DNA of 35,110 bases from Lentzea aerocolonigenes (GTDB taxonomy: Bacteria > Actinomycetota > Actinomycetes > Mycobacteriales > Pseudonocardiaceae). A program made the translations under genes and the position numbers. The DNA is taken from positions 1-35,110 of the forward strand of contig NZ_JYJG01000246.1 in the NCBI RefSeq assembly GCF_000955955.1. The letters are read 5' to 3'. Each line of letters opens with the position of its first letter. Position 1 is the first letter of the stretch. The notes below the pieces were generated by a model, which saw only the letters and a list, made by a program, of their open reading frames with translations, did not search any database and was not told the origin of the DNA. Of the stretch, positions 16,170 through 24,009 are shown piece by piece.

Positions 16170-16924
16170 CCGAGCTGCGCCGAGAGGTCCCCCGCCGCCG
16201 ACACCATCGCCGGCACGATCTGCTCGACCCGTTCCCGCGACAACCGGTACGACGGACCGGAAGCGCTCATCGCCGCCACGACCTCACCCCGATGCCCCCG
16301 CACCGGCACGGCCACCGCGTGCAGCCCCAGCTCCAGCTCCTCGAAGCACGCCGCGTACCCCTGCTCAGCCACCGTTTCCAGCTCGGACAAAAGCCGCGAA
16401 GCGTCCACGACGGTATTGGACGTGTACGAGTCGAGCGGTAGCGAGACGAGCCGCTTGCGCTCGTCCAGGTCGAGGTAGGCGAGCAGGACCTTGCCGGACG
16501 ACGTGGCGTGCAGGGGCGTGCGCTGACCGATCCAGTTCACGGCCGACACGGCTGCCGAACCGCGGGCCTGGGTGATGTTGATGGCGACCCCGGCGTCGTG
16601 CACGGCGATGTTCACGGTCTCGCCGAACGAGTCCGCGAGCGTCTGGCACACGGGCTGCCCGAGCTTGCTCAGGTCCATCCGGCCGGTCGCCGCACCGGCC
16701 AACCGGACCACGCCGAAACCGATGGCGTACTTGCCTCTTTCCCCGAGTTGCTCGACCAGGCCGCGGGACTCCAGCACGGAGACGAGTCTGGACACCGTGG
16801 ACTTGTGCACACCCAGCTCACCTGCGATTTCGGTGATACCGGCCTCGCCTTGGGCCAGTAGTTCCAGCACGCTGATGGCTCGATCGACGGACTGCACCTG
16901 AGCTGCCGAGTCGGAGTTGCTCAT
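16154..16924 (-). CDS. IclR-family transcriptional regulator, probable regulator of betaine catabolism
   Basis: A 256-residue IclR protein. An N-terminal winged helix (about 10-70: SVDRAISVLELLAQGEAGIT, then ELGVHKSTVSRLVSVLESRGLVEQ) precedes an effector domain with LHATSSGKVLLAYL and a C-terminal block with YAACFEELELGLHAVAVPVRG. IclR proteins bind palindromes as dimers or tetramers and respond to small metabolites. It is transcribed divergently from the ferredoxin-reductase operon, and the shared 120-base gap holds the 36-bp palindrome at 16997-17032, matched at 14798-14833. The ATG at 16924 lacks a ribosome site, and TACTGT lies 6 bases upstream, so the message may be leaderless. The effector may be choline, betaine or a breakdown product; this is inference. 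Confidence 0.88.
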   Translation of the reverse strand: MSNSDSAAQVQSVDRAISVLELLAQGEAGITEIAGELGVHKSTVSRLVSVLESRGLVEQLGERGKYAIGFGVVRLAGAATGRMDLSKLGQPVCQTLADSFGETVNIAVHDAGVAINITQARGSAAVSAVNWIGQRTPLHATSSGKVLLAYLDLDERKRLVSLPLDSYTSNTVVDASRLLSELETVAEQGYAACFEELELGLHAVAVPVRGHRGEVVAAMSASGPSYRLSRERVEQIVPAMVSAAGDLSAQLGYFAG

Positions 16925-16965
16925 CGCGCAACAGTAACCGGCAGGCAAAACAACCTGCTGGCCTC

Positions 16966-16996
16966 TTGACGGCGCGCCGCCTGAGCCGCACATTGT
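16966..16996 (+). promoter_or_regulatory. Candidate promoter of the ferredoxin-reductase operon
   Basis: TTGACG (16966-16971) and CATTGT (16991-16996) are spaced by 19 bases, immediately before the operator palindrome. The -10 is poor, but the geometry matches the promoter at 14834-14862, where TTGACA also lies about 30 bases before the palindrome edge. Confidence 0.4.
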
Positions 16997-17032
16997 GTTG
17001 CGTCATTCGGAACGCGTGCCGCGTAACGCAAC
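16997..17032. promoter_or_regulatory. 36-bp palindrome, probable IclR operator (site 2)
   Basis: Reads GTTGC-N6-CGGAAC-GC-GTGCCG-N6-GCAAC, the same 5-6-6-2-6-6-5 layout as site 1, with one mismatch (T to G) in the inner right arm. It lies 12 bases upstream of the ferredoxin ATG, overlapping the expected transcription start. Confidence 0.7.
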
Positions 17033-17044
17033 GGAGGCCCGACG

Positions 17045-17365
17045 ATGATCCGCGCCTGCGCTCTCATGGACCTGCCCCCGGGAGAGGCGGTGCGCATCGT
17101 CGGTCCTCATGCCCCGATCGCGGTGTTCAACGCCGACGGTGTGCTGTATGCAGTCGACGACACCTGCACCCACCAGGACGCCTCCCTCAGCGAGGGATGG
17201 CTGGAGGGCTGCTTCGTCGAATGCCCACTGCATGCTGCGTCCTTCGACCTTCGCACCGGCGAGCCCACTTGTCTGCCCGCCAAAAGACCGGTGAAGACCT
17301 ATCCCGTCTTTGTGGAGGATGGAGTGGTCTATGTCGATGCCGAAGTGAACAAGGACGTGGCGTGA
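17045..17365 (+). CDS. Rieske-type [2Fe-2S] ferredoxin
   Basis: A 106-residue soluble Rieske ferredoxin with ligands C41 and H43 (CTHQDASLSEG) and C60 and H63 (CPLHAASFDLRTG). Length and motif spacing match ferredoxin components of ring-hydroxylating dioxygenase systems. It should pass electrons from the reductase encoded next to it to the Rieske oxygenase at 11300-12412, which lacks its own reductase domain. ATG start with GGAGG 7 bases upstream. Its TGA overlaps the GTG of the reductase gene (GTGA), indicating coupled translation. Confidence 0.9.
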   Translation: MIRACALMDLPPGEAVRIVGPHAPIAVFNADGVLYAVDDTCTHQDASLSEGWLEGCFVECPLHAASFDLRTGEPTCLPAKRPVKTYPVFVEDGVVYVDAEVNKDVA

Positions 17366-18465
17366 GGACGATCGCGATCATCGGCGCTTCGCTCGCCGGT
17401 TTGAGGTCGGCGCAGGCACTGCGCCAGCAGGGGTACGACGGACGGCTCGTCATCGTGGGCGACGAGATCCATCTCCCCTACGACCGGCCTCCTCTCTCGA
17501 AGGACTTCCTCCTCGGCAAGGTCGAGGCGGTCCCGCTCGCCGACCAGGAGGACCTCGACGCCCTCGACGCCGACTGGCGGCTCGGCGTCCAGGCCACCGG
17601 ACTGCTCTCCAGCCAAGAGGTCGCGCTCAGCGACGGCACCACGGTCGAGGCCGACGGGTTCGTCATCGCGACCGGCGGTATACCGCGGACGATCTCCAAC
17701 ACACACGTCCTGCGCACCCTCGACGACGCCGTCAAGCTCCGCGACGCCATCAACAACGCCCAGCACGTCGGCGTCATCGGCGCGGGCTTCATCGGCGCGG
17801 AGATCGCGTCGAGTGCGCGCGCCCTGGGCAAGGACGTCACCGTCGTCGAGGCGCTTCCGGCACCCCTCATGCGTGTACTCGGCGCGGAGATGGGCGCTGC
17901 ATGTGGACAACTGCATGACGACCACGGATCAACGTTGATCACCGGAATCAATGTTGATTCAGTCAACATTGACGGCCAAATCAACCTCGCTGATGGACGT
18001 CAGGTCAACGCCGACGTCGTCATCGCGGGTATCGGCACCCGGCCGGCGACGGACTGGCTCGCCGGCGGACCCGTCAAGGTCGACAACGGCGTCGTGTGCG
18101 ACGCGGGCGGTGTCACGAACGTGAAGAACGTCGTGGCCGTCGGCGACGTCGCCAACTGCGCCGGCCATCGGGCCGAGCACTGGACGTCCGCGACCGAGCA
18201 GGCGCACATCGCCACCCGCAACTTGCTCGCGGGCGAGACGGTCGCGACGCACACCAACGGCGGCTACGTCTGGTCCGATCAGTACGGCGTGCGGATCCAG
18301 TTCATCGGACGGGCGACGAACGACGTTCGCGTCGAAGATGGGTCCATCGAGGACCGGAAGTTCGTGGCGACCTATCGAGACGCACAGAACCCAGAAGATG
18401 TTGTCGGCATTGTGGCAATGAGCAACGCTCGACTTTTCACCCGACTGCGCAGGAATCTCAGGTAG
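17362..18465 (+). CDS. FAD-dependent ferredoxin reductase (NAD(P)H-dependent)
   Basis: A 367-residue pyridine-nucleotide-disulfide-type reductase. The FAD motif IIGASLAGLRSAQALRQ is at the N-terminus, followed by the LPYDRPPLSK signature of ferredoxin/rubredoxin reductases of oxygenase systems. The NAD(P)H motif VIGAGFIGAEIASSARALG is at about 134-152, and the second FAD motif VAVGDVANC is near 255-263. The family transfers electrons from NAD(P)H to a Rieske or plant-type ferredoxin, here most likely the one encoded just upstream. It is slightly shorter than typical homologues (about 400). GTG start overlapping the ferredoxin stop. Confidence 0.88.
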   Translation: MRTIAIIGASLAGLRSAQALRQQGYDGRLVIVGDEIHLPYDRPPLSKDFLLGKVEAVPLADQEDLDALDADWRLGVQATGLLSSQEVALSDGTTVEADGFVIATGGIPRTISNTHVLRTLDDAVKLRDAINNAQHVGVIGAGFIGAEIASSARALGKDVTVVEALPAPLMRVLGAEMGAACGQLHDDHGSTLITGINVDSVNIDGQINLADGRQVNADVVIAGIGTRPATDWLAGGPVKVDNGVVCDAGGVTNVKNVVAVGDVANCAGHRAEHWTSATEQAHIATRNLLAGETVATHTNGGYVWSDQYGVRIQFIGRATNDVRVEDGSIEDRKFVATYRDAQNPEDVVGIVAMSNARLFTRLRRNLR

Positions 18466-18480
18466 AGACGGTCGTCACGG

Positions 18481-18528
18481 TTTAACCGACACCGGCGACC
18501 GGCTATACCCCAGTGTCCTACGTGGACA
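18481..18528 (+). promoter_or_regulatory. Candidate promoter and small palindrome upstream of the betBA operon
   Basis: TATACC (18504-18509) could be a -10 with a weak TTTAAC -35 (18481-18486) 17 bases upstream. A palindrome TGTCC-N5-GGACA (18514-18528) follows at the presumed start. It differs from the 36-bp IclR-type sites, so a different regulator may act here. The weak hexamers make this tentative. Confidence 0.35.
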
Positions 18529-18552
18529 TACGAACAGGGAGGCGTGTCGCCG

Positions 18553-19983
18553 GTGCGGCAGATCATCAACCCCTTCGACCAGAGTGTTCTCACCGAGGTC
18601 GAGGACCAAACCCGCGAACAAGCGATCGCTGCGATCGCGAAGGCCAGAAACGCCTTCGACCACGGCGACTGGCAGCACGCGAGCCCCGAGCACCGCGCCG
18701 CCGTCCTGAACCGGGTCGCGGACCTGCTGGAACGCGACAAGGAGGACATCGCCCGCACCGAGACGCTCGACACCGGCAAGACGCTGGTCGAGAGCCGCAT
18801 CGACGTGGACGACGTCGTCTCCGTGTTCCGCTACTACGGCGGGCTCGCCGGCCTGCTGCACCCGAAGATCGTCCAGGGCGCCCCGGCGGACGTCATCAGC
18901 CGCATCGACTACGAACCCGTCGGTGTCTGCGGCATGATCGCGCCCTGGAACTACCCGCTGCTGCAGATCTCCTGGAAGATCGCCCCGGCCCTGCTCGCGG
19001 GCAACACGCTCGTGGCCAAGCCGAGCGAGGTCACGCCGCTCACCACCATCAAACTGTTCGAGCTCCTCGAAGAGGCCGGCTTGCCCGACGGCGTCGCGAA
19101 CCTCGTCCTCGGCACCGGCCCCGAAGTCGGCGCGCCGCTGAGCGAGCACCCGGACGTCGACCTCGTCTCGTTCACCGGCAGCCTCGCCACCGGCCAGAGG
19201 ATCATGGCCAGCGCGGCCAGGACGGTGAAGAAGGTCGCGCTCGAACTGGGCGGCAAGAACCCGAACATCGTCTTCGCGGACGCGGACATCGACACCGCCG
19301 TCGACTACGCGCTCACCGCGGCGTTCTTCCACGCCGGCCAGGTCTGCTCGTCCGGTACGCGGCTCATCGTGCACAGCAGCATCTACGACGACTTCGTCAC
19401 CGAAGTGGCCCGCCGCGCCGACAGGATCAAGCTGGGCAACGGTTTCGACGAGGACACCGAGTCCGGTCCGCTGGTGTCGGCTGAACACCGCGCCAAGGTC
19501 GAGAGCTACGTCCAGACCGCGAAGGAAGAAGGCGCCACCCTCAAGGCAGGCGGCAGGCGCCCGGAGGAAGCCGAGCTGCAGAACGGTTTCTTCTTCCGCC
19601 CCACGGTCTACGCGGACTGCACGAGGGACATGAAGCTGGTGCAGGACGAGACGTTCGGCCCGATCATCACCGCCGAGCGCTTCGAGACCGAGGACGAGGC
19701 CACGTTCCTGGGCAACGACACCGACTACGGCCTCGCGGGCGGGGTCTGGACTCAGGACCTCGACAAGGCCCAGCGCGTCGCGAAGAAGCTCCGCCACGGC
19801 ACGGTCTGGATCAACGAGTTCGGCCCGTACCTGCCGCAGGCCGAATGGGGCGGCTTCAAGCGGTCCGGTGTCGGCCGCGAGCTCGGCACCGCGGGCCTGC
19901 ACGAGTACACCGAGCCCAAGCACGTCTACCAGAACCTCAAGCCCGCAGCGCAGAACTGGTTCGCTCGAAAGGACGACAAGTGA
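18553..19983 (+). CDS. betB: Betaine-aldehyde dehydrogenase (ALDH superfamily)
   Basis: A 476-residue NAD(P)-dependent aldehyde dehydrogenase. Conserved blocks are MIAPWNYPLLQ, KPSEVTPLTT, the FTGSLATGQRI cofactor loop, ELGGKNPN with catalytic Glu (about 231), GQVCSSGTR with the nucleophilic Cys (about 265) and ETFGPII near the C-terminus. The reaction expected is betaine aldehyde to glycine betaine, supported by the coupled choline dehydrogenase gene. GGGAGG at 18537-18542 is 10 bases before the GTG at 18553 but only 1 base before an in-frame GTG at 18544, so 18553 is preferred; the alternative adds three residues. It is the first gene of a three-gene operon; its stop overlaps the next GTG. 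Confidence 0.87.
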   Translation: MRQIINPFDQSVLTEVEDQTREQAIAAIAKARNAFDHGDWQHASPEHRAAVLNRVADLLERDKEDIARTETLDTGKTLVESRIDVDDVVSVFRYYGGLAGLLHPKIVQGAPADVISRIDYEPVGVCGMIAPWNYPLLQISWKIAPALLAGNTLVAKPSEVTPLTTIKLFELLEEAGLPDGVANLVLGTGPEVGAPLSEHPDVDLVSFTGSLATGQRIMASAARTVKKVALELGGKNPNIVFADADIDTAVDYALTAAFFHAGQVCSSGTRLIVHSSIYDDFVTEVARRADRIKLGNGFDEDTESGPLVSAEHRAKVESYVQTAKEEGATLKAGGRRPEEAELQNGFFFRPTVYADCTRDMKLVQDETFGPIITAERFETEDEATFLGNDTDYGLAGGVWTQDLDKAQRVAKKLRHGTVWINEFGPYLPQAEWGGFKRSGVGRELGTAGLHEYTEPKHVYQNLKPAAQNWFARKDDK

Positions 19984-21458
19984 CCGCATATGACTACGTG
20001 ATCGTCGGCGGCGGAACGGCGGGCTGTGTGCTCGCCGCGAGACTCACCGAAGACGAGAACGTCACGGTCGCGGTCATCGAGGGCGGCCCGTCCGACGTGG
20101 GCGACGAGAAGATCCTCAACCTGCGCAACTGGATCAACCTGCTCGAGACCGAGTACGACTACGACTACCCCACGGTCGAACAGCCGCGCGGAAACTCGCA
20201 CATCCGGCACAGCCGCGCCAAGGTGCTGGGCGGATGTTCCAGCCACAACACGCTCATCTGCTTCAACCCGCTGCCCCAGGACTTCGACGACTGGGGCCAC
20301 GGCTGGACGTGGGACGTGCTCGGCCCGTACTACGACAAGGTCGCGCTCAACATCATCCCGGTCGAGGAGAAGGACCGGAACCCGATCGCCAAGGACTTCG
20401 TCACCGCCGCGCAGGAGGCCGTGAACGTCCCGGAGATCAACGACTTCAACGCCAAGCCGTTCGAGGACGGCGTCGGCTTCTTCTCCATCGCCTACCACCC
20501 GGAGAAGAACAACCAGCGCTCGTCAGCGTCGACGGCCTACCTGCACCCGATCCTCGACAGCCGCAAGAACCTGACCCTGCTGCTCAACACCTGGGCCGGC
20601 AAAATCGAGTTCGACGGCAACCGCGCGATCGGCGTGCACACGGACAAGGGTTATCTCGAGGCCACCAAAGAGGTTCTGCTGTGCGCAGGCGCGATCGACA
20701 CGCCCCGCCTGCTGAACCTCTCCGGTGTCGGCGACGCAGAGCACCTGAGCGACATCGGCATCGAGGTCAAGCACGACCTGCCCGGCGTCGGCGAGAACCT
20801 GCTCGACCACCCCGAGTCGGTCATCGTCTGGGAGACCACGAAACCGCTGCCGGAGAACTCGGTCATGGACTCCGACGCGGGCCTGTTCATCCGCCGCGAC
20901 GAGTCCGACCCGCGCCCGGACCTGATGTTCCACTTCTACCAGATCCCGTTCACCACCAACACGGAACGCCTCGGCTACCCGAAGGTGGAGCACGGTGTCT
21001 GCATGACGCCGAACATCCCGCGGCCGCACAGCAAGGGCAAGCTGTGGCTGAAGTCCAACGACCCGAAGGAAAAGCCCGCCCTGGACTTCGGCTACTTCAC
21101 CAACCCCGACGGCTACGACGAGCAGACCCTGGTCGACGGGTTCAAGATCGCACGCAAGATCGCGGAGCAGGAACCGCTGAAGTCGTGGCTCAAGCGTGAG
21201 ATCGCGCCCGGCCCGGACGTCACCAGCGACGAAGCCCTGTCCGAGTACGGCCGCAGGGCCGCCCACACCGTTTACCACCCGGCCGGCACGTGCGCGATCG
21301 GGTCCGTTGTGGACGGTGATCTCAAGGTCATCGGGCTCGAAGGCCTGCGCGTGGTCGACGCGTCCGTGTTCCCCACCATGCCGACCGTGAACCCGATGGT
21401 CACGGTCCTCATGATCGGAGAACGAGCCGCAGATCTGATCAAGGGGGCGGCCGGATGA
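19980..21458 (+). CDS. betA: GMC-family choline dehydrogenase-type oxidoreductase
   Basis: A 492-residue flavoenzyme. The FAD-binding motif VIVGGGTAGCVLAARL is at the N-terminus, followed by the GMC signature around HSRAKVLGGCSSHN and a second signature at GAIDTPRLLNLSGVGD. The catalytic pair is His433 in YHPAGTCAIG and Asn471 in PTVNPMVTVLMIGERAADLI. It should oxidise choline to betaine aldehyde; GMC enzymes have varied alcohol substrates, but coupling to a betaine aldehyde dehydrogenase points to choline. It is somewhat shorter than E. coli BetA (about 556 residues). GTG start overlaps the upstream stop; its TGA overlaps the permease ATG. Confidence 0.85.
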   Translation: MTAYDYVIVGGGTAGCVLAARLTEDENVTVAVIEGGPSDVGDEKILNLRNWINLLETEYDYDYPTVEQPRGNSHIRHSRAKVLGGCSSHNTLICFNPLPQDFDDWGHGWTWDVLGPYYDKVALNIIPVEEKDRNPIAKDFVTAAQEAVNVPEINDFNAKPFEDGVGFFSIAYHPEKNNQRSSASTAYLHPILDSRKNLTLLLNTWAGKIEFDGNRAIGVHTDKGYLEATKEVLLCAGAIDTPRLLNLSGVGDAEHLSDIGIEVKHDLPGVGENLLDHPESVIVWETTKPLPENSVMDSDAGLFIRRDESDPRPDLMFHFYQIPFTTNTERLGYPKVEHGVCMTPNIPRPHSKGKLWLKSNDPKEKPALDFGYFTNPDGYDEQTLVDGFKIARKIAEQEPLKSWLKREIAPGPDVTSDEALSEYGRRAAHTVYHPAGTCAIGSVVDGDLKVIGLEGLRVVDASVFPTMPTVNPMVTVLMIGERAADLIKGAAG

Positions 21459-22906
21459 CCACGACGATCACCGCCGAGGACCGGCTCAAGGACCTCGGCT
21501 ACACGTCGGAGTTCAAGCGGGACATGAGTCCCTGGGCGAACTTCTCGCTCGGCTTCACCTACCTCTCCCCCGTGGTCAGCACGTACACCTTGTTCGGCAC
21601 GGCCCTGATGCTCGGCGGCCCGCCGATGATCTGGAGCTTCGTCGTCGCGGGCGTGGGCCAGTTCCTGGTCGCACTGATCTTCGGCGAGCTAGTGGCGCAG
21701 TACCCGGTCGCGGGCGGCGTGTACCCCTGGGCACGCCGCCTGTGGGGCAAGCGCTGGGCGTGGATGACCGGCTGGATCTACATGATCGCCCTGCTGGTCA
21801 CCATCGCGTCCGTCAGCTACGGCGCAGGCCCTTACCTCGCCACACTTCTCGGCTACACCGCCACGACGGGCAACACCGTGCTGTGCGCGGTCGCGATCAT
21901 CGCGGTCTCCACCCTGATCAACTACGCGGGCACGAAAGTCCTGTCCTGGGCGGCTATTTTCGGGTTCGCCGCGGAGATCATCGGCGCGCTCGCGGTCGGC
22001 ATCTGGCTGCTCGTCAACCACCGGCTCCACGGCCTCGGTGTCATCTTCGACAGCTTCGGCGCGGGCGGTGGAGGCAGCTACCTGCCCGCGTTCTTCGCGG
22101 CGGGAATCATCGGCCTCTACCAGTACTACGGCTTCGAGGCCTGCGGCGACACCGCGGAAGAGGTCAAGGACCCCGGCCGTGTCATCCCGAAGGCCATGCG
22201 CCGCACCATCTACATCGGCGGCGCGGCGGCCACGTTCGCCTGCCTGTCGCTGCTGCTCGCGGTGCCGGACTTCGGCAAGGTCATCGACGGCACCGACGCC
22301 GACCCGGTCACGAACGTCCTGACCACCGCGTTCGGCCCGGTCGGCTACAAGATCGTGATCGGCGTCGTGCTGATCTCGTTCCTGTCCTGCACGATGTCCC
22401 TGCAGGCAGCGGCGTCCCGGCTGACCTACTCGTACGCACGCGACAAGATGCTGTTCGGGCACAAGTCGCTCGCGAAGTTCAACCAGAAACGGCACATCCC
22501 GCCCTACGCGCTCGCGCTGGCCGGCATCATCCCGGCGGTCATCGTGTTCGCGTCGATGCTGTCCACGAACGCGCTCGACAAGATCGTCTCGTTCGCGACG
22601 CTCGGCATCTACCTGGGCTTCCAGATGGTCGTCTTCGCGGCGCTGCGTGCCAGGCTCAAGGGCTGGACACCGTCGGGCGAGTTCAAACTCGGCCGCTGGG
22701 GCCTCGCGATCAACGTCGCGGCGCTCGCGTACGGCGTCGCTGCGATGGTCAACATGGTCTGGCCGCGCACTCCGGGCGCGCCCTGGTACGACAACTACGT
22801 CGTGATCCTGAGCGGTGCGCTCGTGGTGGGCATCGGCCTGGTCTACATGGCGATCGCCAAGCCGTTCGGCAACTCCGACGCACCTGCGGGAGACGCGGTC
22901 CGCTAG
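21455..22906 (+). CDS. APC-family amino acid/amine permease, probable choline or betaine importer
   Basis: A 483-residue membrane protein with about 12 helices. The N-terminal DLGYTSEFKRDMSPWANFSLGFTYLSPVVS and the GELVAQYPVAGGVYPWARRLWGKRWAW block are typical of the APC (amino acid-polyamine-organocation) superfamily, near the GABA/choline permease subgroup. The FEACGDTAEEVKDPGRVIPKAM motif after helix 6 is also characteristic. The substrate is inferred from the operon: its ATG overlaps the choline dehydrogenase stop, so choline or betaine uptake is the likely role. The last codons carry AGGAG, which can serve as ribosome site for a tiny downstream frame. Confidence 0.87.
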   Translation: MTTTITAEDRLKDLGYTSEFKRDMSPWANFSLGFTYLSPVVSTYTLFGTALMLGGPPMIWSFVVAGVGQFLVALIFGELVAQYPVAGGVYPWARRLWGKRWAWMTGWIYMIALLVTIASVSYGAGPYLATLLGYTATTGNTVLCAVAIIAVSTLINYAGTKVLSWAAIFGFAAEIIGALAVGIWLLVNHRLHGLGVIFDSFGAGGGGSYLPAFFAAGIIGLYQYYGFEACGDTAEEVKDPGRVIPKAMRRTIYIGGAAATFACLSLLLAVPDFGKVIDGTDADPVTNVLTTAFGPVGYKIVIGVVLISFLSCTMSLQAAASRLTYSYARDKMLFGHKSLAKFNQKRHIPPYALALAGIIPAVIVFASMLSTNALDKIVSFATLGIYLGFQMVVFAALRARLKGWTPSGEFKLGRWGLAINVAALAYGVAAMVNMVWPRTPGAPWYDNYVVILSGALVVGIGLVYMAIAKPFGNSDAPAGDAVR

Positions 22907-22915
22907 GAGTCCACA

Positions 22916-23032
22916 ATGGATTCGAGCACCTCGGCGGCCTGCCAGCAGGATCCGCCTGGACAGTTCGCCGAGGCGCTCGGAAGCCGCACCGATTCGTCGA
23001 ACGCCGCGCTACGTCATTCGGCAAAATGTTGA
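22916..23032 (+). CDS. Possible 38-aa small ORF after the permease
   Basis: An ATG with AGGAG 6 bases upstream opens a 38-codon frame ending in TGA. The product is Ser/Ala-rich with two Cys (residues 9 and 38) and no recognisable motif. About 70 percent of codons end in G or C, less than in surrounding genes, so it may be non-coding. It would be the last gene of the choline operon. Bases 23012-23021 repeat the CGTCATTCGG found in operator site 2, possibly a decayed half-site. Confidence 0.3.
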   Translation: MDSSTSAACQQDPPGQFAEALGSRTDSSNAALRHSAKC

Positions 23033-23058
23033 CGGCCGTCATCGATCTGAATACCTTC

Positions 23059-23086
23059 GGACCTCCGGAACCCTGACCGGAGGTCC
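23059..23086 (+). promoter_or_regulatory. Hairpin sequestering the ribosome-binding site of the esterase gene
   Basis: GGACCTCCGG (23059-23068) and CCGGAGGTCC (23077-23086) form a perfect 10-bp stem with an 8-base loop. The GGAGG Shine-Dalgarno of the esterase gene lies in the 3' arm, and the ATG follows 3 bases after the stem. Folding would block translation, so regulated unfolding or coupling is suggested. An alternative is a DNA operator. Confidence 0.6.
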
Positions 23087-23089
23087 ACG

Positions 23090-24004
23090 ATGACCGCACG
23101 CAGAACACTCATGACGCTCGTCAGCACCCTGCTCACCATCGCCGGCGTCCTGCTCGCGCCACCGGCATCCGCCGCATCCCTGGTCGAGGTGACCAATTTC
23201 GGCAACAACCCCGGCGGGATGCGCATGCACGTCTACGTCCCGGACGCCCGCCCGGCCCAGCCCGCGATCGTGGTCGCCATGCACGGCTGCGGCGGCTCGG
23301 GTCCCGGCTTCTACTCGGGCAGCGAGTTCGCCTCGCTCGCCAACAGGTACGGGTTCATCGTCATCTACCCGAGCGCACAACAGCAGGCCGGGTTCGGCAA
23401 GTGCTTCGACACCTGGTCCGACGCCGCGAAACGTCGTGGCGGCGGGAGCGACCCCGTGTCGATCGTCTCGATGGTGACCTACGCCCAGCAGCGCTACGGC
23501 GGGGACCGCAACCGGGTCTTCGCCACCGGGTCGTCCTCCGGCGGCATGATGACCCAGCACATGCTCGCCCTCTACCCGGACGTGTTCAAGGCGGGTGCGG
23601 CGTTCATGGGCGTCCCCTTCAACTGCTTCGCCAACGCCGCCGACTTCCCACCGCCCGGCAGCAAGTGCACGAACGGAAGCATGAACCGCACGCCGCAGCA
23701 GTGGGGTGACGCGGTCCGGCAGGCCTACCCCGCCTACCCCGGCCCCCGCCCGCGAGTCCAGCTCTGGCACGGCACCGCCGACACCCTGGTGCCGTACTCC
23801 CTGCTGCAGGAGTCGATCGAACAGTGGACCAACGTGTTCGGCCTGAGCCAGACACCGACGTCCACCGACACTCCGCGCGCCAACTGGAACCGCCGCCGCT
23901 ACTCGGACAAGGTCGAGGCCTACAGCATCCAGGGCGCCGGCCACAGCCTGCCGTCAGCCGGCATGGCCGCGGTCGCACTGGAGTTCTTCGGCCTCACCCG
24001 GTGA
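23090..24004 (+). CDS. Secreted PHB-depolymerase-family / CE1-like esterase
   Basis: A 304-residue alpha/beta hydrolase. Residues 1-28 form a Sec signal peptide (MTARRTLMT, hydrophobic stretch, APPASA cleavage site). The mature protein has the oxyanion segment VVAMHGCGGSG, nucleophile Ser149 in GSSSGGMM, the acid in GTADTLVPY and the His in GAGHSLPSAG. These match the extracellular PHB depolymerase / feruloyl and acetylxylan esterase family. There is no C-terminal substrate-binding domain, so action on insoluble polymer is uncertain. The neighbouring 3-hydroxybutyrate operon favours a short-chain polyhydroxyalkanoate or oligomer substrate. The start is fixed by GGAGG, which lies in a hairpin. 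Its stop is 5 bases from the convergent regulator gene. Confidence 0.85.
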   Translation: MTARRTLMTLVSTLLTIAGVLLAPPASAASLVEVTNFGNNPGGMRMHVYVPDARPAQPAIVVAMHGCGGSGPGFYSGSEFASLANRYGFIVIYPSAQQQAGFGKCFDTWSDAAKRRGGGSDPVSIVSMVTYAQQRYGGDRNRVFATGSSSGGMMTQHMLALYPDVFKAGAAFMGVPFNCFANAADFPPPGSKCTNGSMNRTPQQWGDAVRQAYPAYPGPRPRVQLWHGTADTLVPYSLLQESIEQWTNVFGLSQTPTSTDTPRANWNRRRYSDKVEAYSIQGAGHSLPSAGMAAVALEFFGLTR

Positions 24005-24009
24005 AAGTG

